Origin: Deltaproteobacteria bacterium
GTDB taxonomy: Bacteria; Desulfobacterota; Desulfobaccia; Desulfobaccales; 0-14-0-80-60-11
Direction: 5' to 3'
Assembly: GCA_016874975.1 (NCBI GenBank)
Contig: VGSQ01000017.1
Span: 1 to 39,044 of the forward strand
DNA: 39,044 nucleotides
Both the position numbers and the translations under genes were made by a program. Numbering within the stretch: position 1 is the stretch's first letter; each line of letters begins with the position of its first letter. Below are positions 28,682-35,983 of the stretch, piece after piece. The notes under the pieces were generated by a model, which saw only the letters and a program-made list of their open reading frames with translations, was not told the origin of the DNA and searched no databases.

Positions 28682-28726
28682 CTGCAAAACCGTTATTCAC
28701 CGGTTCGAATCCGGTTGCCGCCTCCA
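28682..28726 (+). repeat. att direct repeat (right), tRNA-Cys 3' fragment
   Basis: Identical 45 bp to 21384-21428; no 5' half of tRNA present. Confidence 0.95.
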
Positions 28727-28822
28727 GTGACTATAGTAAGTTGCCCTCCTCTTTCTCCCTTTCAAAATCCCTTGGTGAATATCTAGGTGAAAATCGCGCC
28801 TTTTGCAAAACCCGCTTATCCT

Positions 28823-28893
28823 GTCACCCTGAGCGCAAGTGAAAGTTTTCATAAGTTTGAAAATACGAGAAATTTCGGTGCGCTCAGAATGAC
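28823..28893. repeat. Inverted repeat (GTCAYYCTGAGCGCA ... TGCGCTCAGAATGAC)
   Basis: 15-bp arms with 13/15 match at 28823-28837 and 28879-28893. Confidence 0.7.
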
Positions 28894-28984
28894 GAAACCG
28901 GGCTATGCAATAATTTTGGTAGAGTAGAGCACTGATGAGAGAGAGCGTGACCACGAGCGCCTCGTGGCACGCCACTACTGCGGT

Positions 28985-29545
28985 CCAGGTCAGGCCAGGC
29001 CCTCATCCGCGCCCCCTCGTCAAACCGGACGTGCGGGTTTCCCGCATCCGGCTTACCGATGATCTCTCAGCCCCAGGCATTCGCAGGGAGTTGACGGCTG
29101 TGCCATTACAGGTAGATCAGCCCCTGGGACCTCAGGGCCTGATACCGCGAAGGCCCCTCCAGTTGCCGACCACGTCGTCGGCTCCGCGTCCTCATAAAGC
29201 AACGCAGCCGGGTCTGCACGTACCAGTTCACCTTTTTGCAGGCCAGGCGGGGATATCCAAAGCTGAAGTAGTTCCTCCAGCCCCGCAGATACCGATTCAA
29301 CTTGCCGATTACTTCGGCAAGGGGCTGTTGCACCCGCCTCTGGGTCATCTCCCGCAGTCGGCGCCGCACTCGGTTCATGGCCTGGGTCGAGGGCACGATG
29401 TTGAGATACCTGCCGCCGCCCCGCCGATGGCGGTCAAACCGAAAGGTAAAGCCCAGAAAATCCAGGCTTGCACCCGCCTTATGCAGGTTAACGACGAAGA
29501 TCGGCTCAATCACCAACAGCAAGGCCATCCGGACCACTCGGTCCT
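28985..29545 (-). pseudogene. Truncated group II intron: maturase C-terminus plus domain V-like RNA
   Basis: Minus ORF 29106-29537 FLGFTFRF..GRYLNIVPSTQAMNRVRRRLREMTQRRVQQPLAEVIGKLNRYLRGWRNYFSFGYPR; domain V-like AGCCGGATGCGGGAAACCCGCACGTCCGGTTT at about 29020-29054. Confidence 0.85.
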
Positions 29546-29548
29546 TAA

Positions 29549-29668
29549 TCCTACTACGTGGAATTATTGATTAACCCTTAACAAATGCTGACAAATCCCC
29601 CCTGACCCCCCTTTAGCAAAGGGGGGAAAATGAAAGGACTTTTGGACTACTGAACGCAGTAGCATTAG
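29549..29668 (+). repeat. 120-bp direct repeat, copy 1
   Basis: tcctactacgtggaattattgattaacccttaacaaat...gactactgaacgcagtagcattag; near-identical copy at 30620. Confidence 0.95.
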
Positions 29669-29689
29669 TTTACATAATATCCTAAACAT

Positions 29690-29980
29690 CTTTTCATGTG
29701 TTATGGGTGGGCCGGCGGCCCATGAGGGACTGCTATGAAAAGTTCCTTATCCCCCTCTCCCCGCGGGGGAGAGGGCTGGGGTGAGGGGGAAAACTTTTCA
29801 TGCTTTGTGAGTGGGCCTCAGGCCCATGAGCAACTGTCTTGAAAAGTCTTGGTGGCGCCGGCATCTTGCCGGTGCGGCGCACAGGCTGAAAGCCTGTGCC
29901 CAAAGGCGGCGGGCAGAGACGCCCGCCCCACCGGCCTTTTCATGTGCTATGGGTGGGCCGGCGGCCCATGAGGGGCTGCT
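29690..29980. repeat. Three copies of a palindromic ~50-bp repeat, with other palindromes between
   Basis: CTTTTCATGtgttatgGGTGGGCCggcGGCCCATGAG at 29690, related copies at 29793 and 29936. Interspersed CCCTCTCCCCGCGGGGGAGAGGG and GCACAGGCTgaaAGCCTGTGC. Confidence 0.85.
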
Positions 29981-30411
29981 CAGAAGGGTGCTGGAACAGA
30001 CCGAGCGCCGGGTGTTCCGCGGCGAGAAGGCGCCTGCGGGCGACGAGGTGGTCTCCTTCTTTGCTCACCCGGCAGGAGGCGATCTACGGCCGCCCGCCCC
30101 TGAAGACCGCGGCGGACGGCGGCTTTGCCTCCCGGGATAATCTGCGGCTGGCCAAGACCCGTGGCGTCAAGGACGTGATGTTCGCCAAGAAGCGGGGCCT
30201 GGGGGTGCTGGACATGGTCCGGAGCCTGTGGGTTTACCAAAAGCTGCGGAACTTTCGGGCCGGCATCGAGGCCAATATTTCCCGGCTGAAACGGGCCTTT
30301 GGTCTGGATCGCTGCACCTGGCAGGGCTGGCCCGGCTTCCGGCAATATGTCTGGAGCGCGGTGGTGTCCTACAATGTCCTGGTTCTGGGGATGTTGCTGC
30401 CGGCTCACTGA
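29976..30411 (+). pseudogene. Transposase remnant (ISNCY-like), 5'-truncated and frameshifted
   Basis: LLRRVLEQTERRVFRGEKAPAGDEVVSFF in one frame, then TAADGGFASRDNLRLAKTRGVKDVMFAKKRGLGVLDMV..VYQKLRNFRAGIEANISRLKRAFGLDRCTWQGWPGFRQYVWSAVVSYNVLVL in another. Confidence 0.85.
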
Positions 30412-30619
30412 GGTGGCCCCACCCCGGGCGTCCTGACCAGGGGAGAAGTCTGCCCGGAATAAGGGAAAATCAGGCCTAAAGCCCCGGCTAACCGGCAAAT
30501 TCGCTTTCATAGACTTCGATTAACCAGAGCGCAGGCCAGAAATGGCCTGCCGACGCTAACACACCCACATGAAAGCACGACTTTCTGGATGAGAACTATC
30601 TAAAACCGCCAGAACTTAG

Positions 30620-30738
30620 TCCTACTACGTGGAATTATTGATTAACCCTTAACAAATACTGACAAATCCGCCCTGACCTCCCTTTAGCAAAGGGGGAAAA
30701 TGAAAGGACTTTTGGACTACTGAACGCAGTAGCATTAG
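30620..30738 (+). repeat. 120-bp direct repeat, copy 2
   Basis: Near-identical to 29549-29668 (a few substitutions, 1-bp length difference). Confidence 0.95.
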
Positions 30739-30814
30739 CCTGGCGCACCAAGAGCCTCATATAATAAAGTTTGCCGTGGGAAGGGAGCCCGGGACCGGAG
30801 GCCCCAGCCACCCC

Positions 30815-31507
30815 TCAGGGCTTCGGCGGCCGGGGGCCGAAGATGAGGGCGCCCAGGCGCACCAGGGTGGCCCCTTCCTCCACGGCCACTTCGAAGTCCC
30901 CGCTCATGCCCATGGAAAGCTCGGGCAGAGGGTCGGCGGTCAGGCCCTGTTCCGCCAGACGGTCCCGCAGCTCCCGCAAGGCCCGGAAGTAAGGGCGGAC
31001 CTCCTCGGCCTCCGGGAGCCAGGGGGGGATGGCCATCAGGCCGGACACCTTCAGGTGGGGCATGCCCACCAAGGCGGCCAACAGGTCGGGGACGTCCTTT
31101 GGGGCGGCCCCGGATTTGCTTTCCTCCCCGGCCAGGTTCACCTGGAGGAGAACCTCCTGCACCTTTCCCAGCCGGCCGGCGGCATCGTTGAGGGCCTGGG
31201 CCAGCCGGAGGCGGTCCACGCTGTGGATCATATGGAAGAGATCCACCGCGGCGCGGGCCTTGTTGGTCTGCAGGTGGCCGATAAAATGCCAGCAGACCTG
31301 GGGCCCCAGGGCGCGGATTTTCTCCCGGGCCTCCTGCAAATAATTTTCCCCCAGGAGAAGCTGTCCGGCGGCCACCGCCTGCCGCAGCCGGTCCTGGTCC
31401 ACGCCTTTGGTCACCGCCAGCAGCCGCACCCGGGCGGGGTCCCGGCCGGTGCGCCGGGCGGCGGCGGCGATGCGCTCCTGCACGGCACGCAGATTTTCGG
31501 CGATCAT
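30815..31507 (-). CDS. yggS: YggS family PLP homeostasis protein
   Basis: RVRLLAVTKGVDQDRLRQAVAAGQLLLGENYLQEAREK...WHFIGHLQTNKAR; start M12 of the listed ORF preferred. Confidence 0.93.
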   Translation of the reverse strand: MIAENLRAVQERIAAAARRTGRDPARVRLLAVTKGVDQDRLRQAVAAGQLLLGENYLQEAREKIRALGPQVCWHFIGHLQTNKARAAVDLFHMIHSVDRLRLAQALNDAAGRLGKVQEVLLQVNLAGEESKSGAAPKDVPDLLAALVGMPHLKVSGLMAIPPWLPEAEEVRPYFRALRELRDRLAEQGLTADPLPELSMGMSGDFEVAVEEGATLVRLGALIFGPRPPKP

Positions 31508-31595
31508 GGTAGTGCCTGACTGTTCGGTTGGGAGCGTCACCGGCGGGAGGTTGGCGGCGCCGTATCGCCCCCTCTGGTTTTTCCCCGGGCCGCCT

Positions 31596-32399
31596 TTATT
31601 TCTCCGACTCCGGCGGCAGTCTGCCGTTCAGTCCGAAAAGCGTGACCGTGTTGTTCCAGGTTCGCTCGGCCAACCGCGAGAGGGGCAGGTCGTGGAGCCG
31701 GGCCAGGGTTGCCGCAGTGGCGGGGAGATAGGCCGGTTCATTGCGTTTGCCCCGCCAGGGCTGGGGGGCCAGATACGGGCAGTCCGTTTCCACCAGCAGC
31801 CGGTCCAGGGGAAGCCGGGCGGCCACCCGGCGCAAGGGTTCGGCCGGCGGGTAGGTGAGCACGCCGGAGAAAGAGAGATACAGGCCCAGGTCCAGGAAGT
31901 CCCGGGCTTCCTCATAGCTTCCGGCGAAGCAATGCATGACGCCGCCCGGCAGCCGGCCGCGGAATTCCCGGAGAATTTTGAGCGTGGCCGCGGTGGCCTC
32001 ACGGGTATGCACCACCACGACCCGATTGAGGCCGCAGGCCCATTCCAGGAGCTCCCGGAACCAGAATTCCTGGACTGCTTCCGGCGAGCGGCGGCGGTAG
32101 AAATCCAGGCCGATTTCGCCCACCGCCACCACCTTGGGGTGGCGGACCAGGGGGGTCAGGGCGTCGATGGTCTCCGGCCGCAGGGCTTGGGCGCCGTGGG
32201 GATGAACCCCCACGGTGGCGAAGACCTGGGGAAAGCGCTGGGCGCTGTCCACCACCTGCCGGGAATTGGCCAGGCCGATGCCCACGTTGATGACCAGGTG
32301 CACCCCGGCCTGCCGGGCGCGATTAAGCACCTCATCTTTCATGGAGGCCATCTGGGGCTCATCCAGATGGGCATGGGAGTCTGCAAGCTTCACGTTCAT
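31596..32399 (-). CDS. tatD: TatD family deoxyribonuclease
   Basis: LADSHAHLDEPQM...VGEIGLDFYRR...GVMHCFAGS...LLVETDCPYLAP. Confidence 0.94.
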   Translation of the reverse strand: MNVKLADSHAHLDEPQMASMKDEVLNRARQAGVHLVINVGIGLANSRQVVDSAQRFPQVFATVGVHPHGAQALRPETIDALTPLVRHPKVVAVGEIGLDFYRRRSPEAVQEFWFRELLEWACGLNRVVVVHTREATAATLKILREFRGRLPGGVMHCFAGSYEEARDFLDLGLYLSFSGVLTYPPAEPLRRVAARLPLDRLLVETDCPYLAPQPWRGKRNEPAYLPATAATLARLHDLPLSRLAERTWNNTVTLFGLNGRLPPESEK

Positions 32400-32474
32400 A
32401 GGCAGATGCAGGTAGACGAGTTCAGGCTACCATGGTAAAATATCTCAAATTTTCGCAACCTGCAAGGAGCGGCC

Positions 32475-33308
32475 GTGATCTTACGAATTTTGGCCGTGAT
32501 GATGTGCTGGTGGATCTGCCTGGGCGCCCTCCCTGCAGCCGGAGAAGGCTGGCGCCACACGCCGCCCGCATGGAGGGAGTTGGGCCGGGGTTTAAGTTTT
32601 GCCGAAGTGAAGGTGCTCCTGGACGAGCGTGAGGTGGAAAGGCTGGCGGTGGTGAAGATCGACCCCGCCGCCAACGCCTTCCGGGTTTTTCACGGGAAGC
32701 CCCAAAGCCTCATCGATTGGCAGCAAGAAAGCCAGGCGCCGGTAGTCTTCAACGCGGGCTATTATGCGCCGGGGGGCAAACCGGTGGGACTCATTCTCAT
32801 GGACGGAAAGACGCTGGGGCCCCTCAGGAATCCCCGGATGCGGGGGATGTTCGTGGCCGAACCCAAAGGCATGTCGCCGGACCTGCCCCGGGCCACCATT
32901 CTGGATCTGGTGAACAGCCCCCTCACCCCCCAGAAATTGCCCTGGACCCAGGGGGTCCAATCCTTTCCCCTGCTGTTGGATTATAAAGGGCGCATCCGCG
33001 TGAGCCCGTCCGAAAAGGTCTCCCACCGCACCGTGGTGGCCACGGACCGCCAAGGCAATATCCTGGTTTTCAACACCGCCGACGCCTATTTCACGCTCTA
33101 TAACCTGGCGCAATTTCTCAAGGCCAGCGCTTTTGAAATCGACAGCGCCCTCAATCTGGACGGCGGCAGGGAGTCCCAGCTCTTCATCAAGACCAAGGAC
33201 TTCTCCTTCTTTTCCCCTTCGGACTGGGAAAGCCGCCTGGGCAGTCTCCTGGACCGGAAGCAATTCCTGTTGCCCACGGTGATCGGCGTTTTCCCGCGAC
33301 AGGAATAA
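32475..33308 (+). CDS. Phosphodiester glycosidase/DUF2233 family protein, exported
   Basis: Signal peptide; APVVFNAGYYAPGGKPVGLILMDGK...SALNLDGGRESQLFIK. Confidence 0.82.
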   Translation: MILRILAVMMCWWICLGALPAAGEGWRHTPPAWRELGRGLSFAEVKVLLDEREVERLAVVKIDPAANAFRVFHGKPQSLIDWQQESQAPVVFNAGYYAPGGKPVGLILMDGKTLGPLRNPRMRGMFVAEPKGMSPDLPRATILDLVNSPLTPQKLPWTQGVQSFPLLLDYKGRIRVSPSEKVSHRTVVATDRQGNILVFNTADAYFTLYNLAQFLKASAFEIDSALNLDGGRESQLFIKTKDFSFFSPSDWESRLGSLLDRKQFLLPTVIGVFPRQE

Positions 33309-33313
33309 GCGCC

Positions 33314-33976
33314 GTGGCAGCTTATCTGGTTCTGGGAGCCGGCAAATTCGGCCGCCTGGCCCTGGAGCGCCTGAGCCGGATGGACCCGGAGGGGGTTTTC
33401 ACCCTGGTGGACCGCCGCCCTGCGGCCTTGGCGGCGGCGGCGGGCCTCCTCCGGGTGGAGCCGGTGGAGGGGGAGGCCTGCCGTTACCTGGCGGCCCACC
33501 TGCCCGGCCCGGCCCGCTGGGATTGGATTGTGCCCATGGTGCCGGAACACGTGGCCTGTTGCTGGCTTCGCCTGGGACCGCTGCGGGAGACGGCGTGGCA
33601 GACGACCCCGGTTCCGCCTGCCCTGGCCGCCTTGGCAGACGTGGCGCAGCGGGGGCGCGAGGGGGAGCTTTTTCTCAGCCGGGCGGCGCACCTCTGTCCC
33701 GACGACTGCCCGGAACCGCCGGAGGGATGTCCGGTCACCGGGGAGCCCCGAACACCGGCCCTGTTTGAGGTCCTGGCGGAACTGCAACTCCCGGGGTGGG
33801 ACCTGGTCGTGCTGCCCACCCAGCAGTTGGCCCCCGGAGTGGGGGGATACCGGCCGGCCGAACTCCTGGCGACGGCCTCCCGAATCCAGGCTGCCCGCCT
33901 GCCGGTGCTGCTGGCCACCGCCTGCCGGTGCCACGGAGTGGTGCACGGGCTGCGACGAAAGGGTGAGGCATGGTGA
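33314..33976 (+). CDS. NAD(P)-binding Rossmann-like protein
   Basis: [21 protein letters not shown]-terminal GxGxx[15 protein letters not shown] cysteine cluster. Confidence 0.65.
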   Translation: MAAYLVLGAGKFGRLALERLSRMDPEGVFTLVDRRPAALAAAAGLLRVEPVEGEACRYLAAHLPGPARWDWIVPMVPEHVACCWLRLGPLRETAWQTTPVPPALAALADVAQRGREGELFLSRAAHLCPDDCPEPPEGCPVTGEPRTPALFEVLAELQLPGWDLVVLPTQQLAPGVGGYRPAELLATASRIQAARLPVLLATACRCHGVVHGLRRKGEAW

Positions 33977-34914
33977 ATTTCGTTTTTCCCGGGGTCATGG
34001 GAGTCTCGCCCCGCATGCAGGAGGTGCAGAGGCTCCTGGAGTTGGTGGCCCCGGCTGAGGCCACCGTGCTCTTGCTGGGCGAAACGGGCACCGGCAAGGA
34101 ACTGGCGGCCCAGGCCATTCACCTGAACAGCCCCCGGGGACAGGGGCCCTTCGTGCTGGTGAACTGCGCCGCCCTGCCGGAGACGCTCCTGGAGAGCGAA
34201 CTGTTCGGTCATGAAAAGGGGGCCTTCACCGGGGCCACCGCCCGCAAGCAGGGGCGTTTCCTGCTGGCTCACCAGGGCTCCCTCTTTCTGGATGAAATCG
34301 GGGAGCTGAAACCGGTCACCCAGGCCAAGATTTTGCGGGTGCTCCAATCCCGGGAATTCGAACCCCTGGGCTCCAACCGCACCGTCAAGGTGGACGTGCG
34401 CATCATCGCCGCCACCAACCGGGACCTGCAGGCCATGGTGCACGCGGGTAGCTTCCGGGACGACCTCTACTTCCGCCTCAACGTCTTTCCGGTGCACCTG
34501 CCCCCCCTGCGGGAGCGTCAGGAGGACCTGCCCCTCCTGGCGGACCATTTCCTGAGGCATTTTGCCGAGAAATACCGGCGGGAGGTGACGGCGATGGCCC
34601 CGGAGGCGCTTCTGGCCTTCCAGAACTACCCCTGGCCCGGCAATATCCGGGAACTGGCCAATGTCCTGGAGTGGAGCGTCATCGTCTGCCAGGGCCGCAC
34701 CCTCCATCTGCAGGACCTGCCCGGGCACCTGCAACGCTACGCCTGGGCGCCGGCGGCGGCCGAGGGCGAGCCCACCCTGGCCGAACTGGAGCGCCAGCTC
34801 ATCATCCGCACCCTGGAGAAGATGGGCCACGACCGGGGACAGGCGGCCGCCGTCCTGGGCATCCCCCTGGAAGAGCTCAACCTGAAAATGCGCACCTATG
34901 GGTTGGAAGGCTGA
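33970..34914 (+). CDS. Sigma-54-dependent transcriptional activator without N-terminal sensory domain
   Basis: [23 protein letters not shown] loop, [19 protein letters not shown]; short Fis-like C-terminus; overlaps the upstream gene by 7 bp. Confidence 0.93.
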   Translation: MVNFVFPGVMGVSPRMQEVQRLLELVAPAEATVLLLGETGTGKELAAQAIHLNSPRGQGPFVLVNCAALPETLLESELFGHEKGAFTGATARKQGRFLLAHQGSLFLDEIGELKPVTQAKILRVLQSREFEPLGSNRTVKVDVRIIAATNRDLQAMVHAGSFRDDLYFRLNVFPVHLPPLRERQEDLPLLADHFLRHFAEKYRREVTAMAPEALLAFQNYPWPGNIRELANVLEWSVIVCQGRTLHLQDLPGHLQRYAWAPAAAEGEPTLAELERQLIIRTLEKMGHDRGQAAAVLGIPLEELNLKMRTYGLEG

Positions 34915-35007
34915 ATATTCCCCCTCACCACCACCCTCTTTCCCCCCATTGTCATGCACCGCCTCCTGCGGTTTGGGAGAAGCGGATTTGAACATGGCAG
35001 GCATCGC

Positions 35008-35045
35008 TTGACAAACCTCGCATTAATATATAAATAGATATTTAT
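35008..35045 (+). promoter_or_regulatory. Promoter with overlapping ArsR-type operator
   Basis: TTGACA (35008-35013), -10-like TAAATA 17 bp downstream, overlapped by perfect inverted repeat ATAAATA-GA-TATTTAT (35030-35045). Confidence 0.65.
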
Positions 35046-35092
35046 GAATATTTCCAGCAGGGGTCCCCTTGGCCTTGACGCCTTGCCCCTGA

Positions 35093-35479
35093 GTGAAAGT
35101 GAGGCGCATCAACCGTCCTTCCTGCCCGGTTGCCTTTGCGGCGACCACGGAGTCAAAGAACACCGGACCTGACGTGGCTGAGTTAAACCTGGAATCACTC
35201 GCTTTTCTCTGCAAAAGCCTGGGGGACGGCAACCGGCTGCGCATCCTTCTGGCCTTGCGGAACGGCCGGAAATCCGTGTCCCGGATTGTGGAGGAGCTGA
35301 ACCTGTCGCAACCGCTGGTATCACACCATCTCAAGGAGTTGCGGCGGGCCTTGCTGGTGACGGTGGAGCGACGGGGGCCTTTCGTCTATTACGGCATGAG
35401 CGACGGGCGGATCCTGGATTTCATCAGAGACCTGGAGGGGCTGGCCCGGGATTTGCTGGCGGGGAGAAACACCTTTTGA
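35093..35479 (+). CDS. ArsR family transcriptional regulator
   Basis: LCKSLGDGNRLRILLALRNGRKSVSRIVEELNLSQPLVSHHLKELRRALLVTVERRGPFVYY; exact start uncertain (GTG at 35093 or later). Confidence 0.9.
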   Translation: MKVRRINRPSCPVAFAATTESKNTGPDVAELNLESLAFLCKSLGDGNRLRILLALRNGRKSVSRIVEELNLSQPLVSHHLKELRRALLVTVERRGPFVYYGMSDGRILDFIRDLEGLARDLLAGRNTF

Positions 35480-35496
35480 GATGCGGGAATGAGCCG

Positions 35497-35952
35497 ATGC
35501 AGGAAAACGAGCTTCTGCGCCTGATCAACGCCATGGAGCCGGAAGAGGCCCTCCGGACCCTGGCCGGGTTGGTGAAACGCCTGCTGGCGTTGCTGGGCGA
35601 GGCGGGGTGGTTTGACTTCGTGCAGCAACTGGCCGGGGATGCGGCTACGGACAAGGTGGCCAGCATGGTGCACCTCTGACTGGCGGAATGTCTGGGCGAA
35701 GGTGTCGACCCTACGCAGATGTGCCGCTCTCTGGTGGACAAGGTGGCCCGCCGACGGGAGCTTCCGGGCGCGGTGGAGCCCGGCCTGCTGGTCCTCTTTG
35801 AAGACTGGCTGGAGGAACTGGAGGCGGAGGCGGCCTCCCTGGTGGCCCGGGGCGAAGCGAACGACGCCGGGGACCTGGCCCGAACCTTGGGGATATCTCC
35901 GGCCGGAGCGGATTTTCTGCTCGCCCGCCTGCGGCAGGAGGGCGGAGGGTGA
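35497..35952 (+). CDS. Putative selenoprotein of unknown function (151 aa, Sec61 at in-frame TGA 35677-35679)
   Basis: Same-frame continuation ...DKVASMVHL-U-LAECLGEGVDPTQMCRSLVDKVARR...LARLRQEGGG. The ORF track splits it into 35476-35679 and 35719-35952, both in the same frame. Confidence 0.72.
35694..35711 (+). promoter_or_regulatory. Candidate bacterial SECIS hairpin for the 35497 gene
   Basis: GGGCGA-AGGTG-TCG(A)CCC; apical loop AGGUG 21-25 nt after the UGA. Confidence 0.5.
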
Positions 35953-35983
35953 CCGGCGGCATTGAGGAAGGAGGGCGTGAGTG

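Larger units (their letters stand above)
21384..28726. mobile_element. ~7.3-kb integrated element (PrimPol/integrase, phage-satellite-like) in tRNA-Cys
   Basis: Bounded by an identical 45-bp direct repeat (21384-21428 and 28682-28726) that is the 3' end of tRNA-Cys. All plausible internal genes are on the minus strand, with a tyrosine integrase next to the tRNA. Confidence 0.93.

Noticed and set aside
28682-28726. Second tRNA-Cys gene
   Set aside because: Only the 3' 45 bp are present; it is the att duplication, not a complete tRNA.
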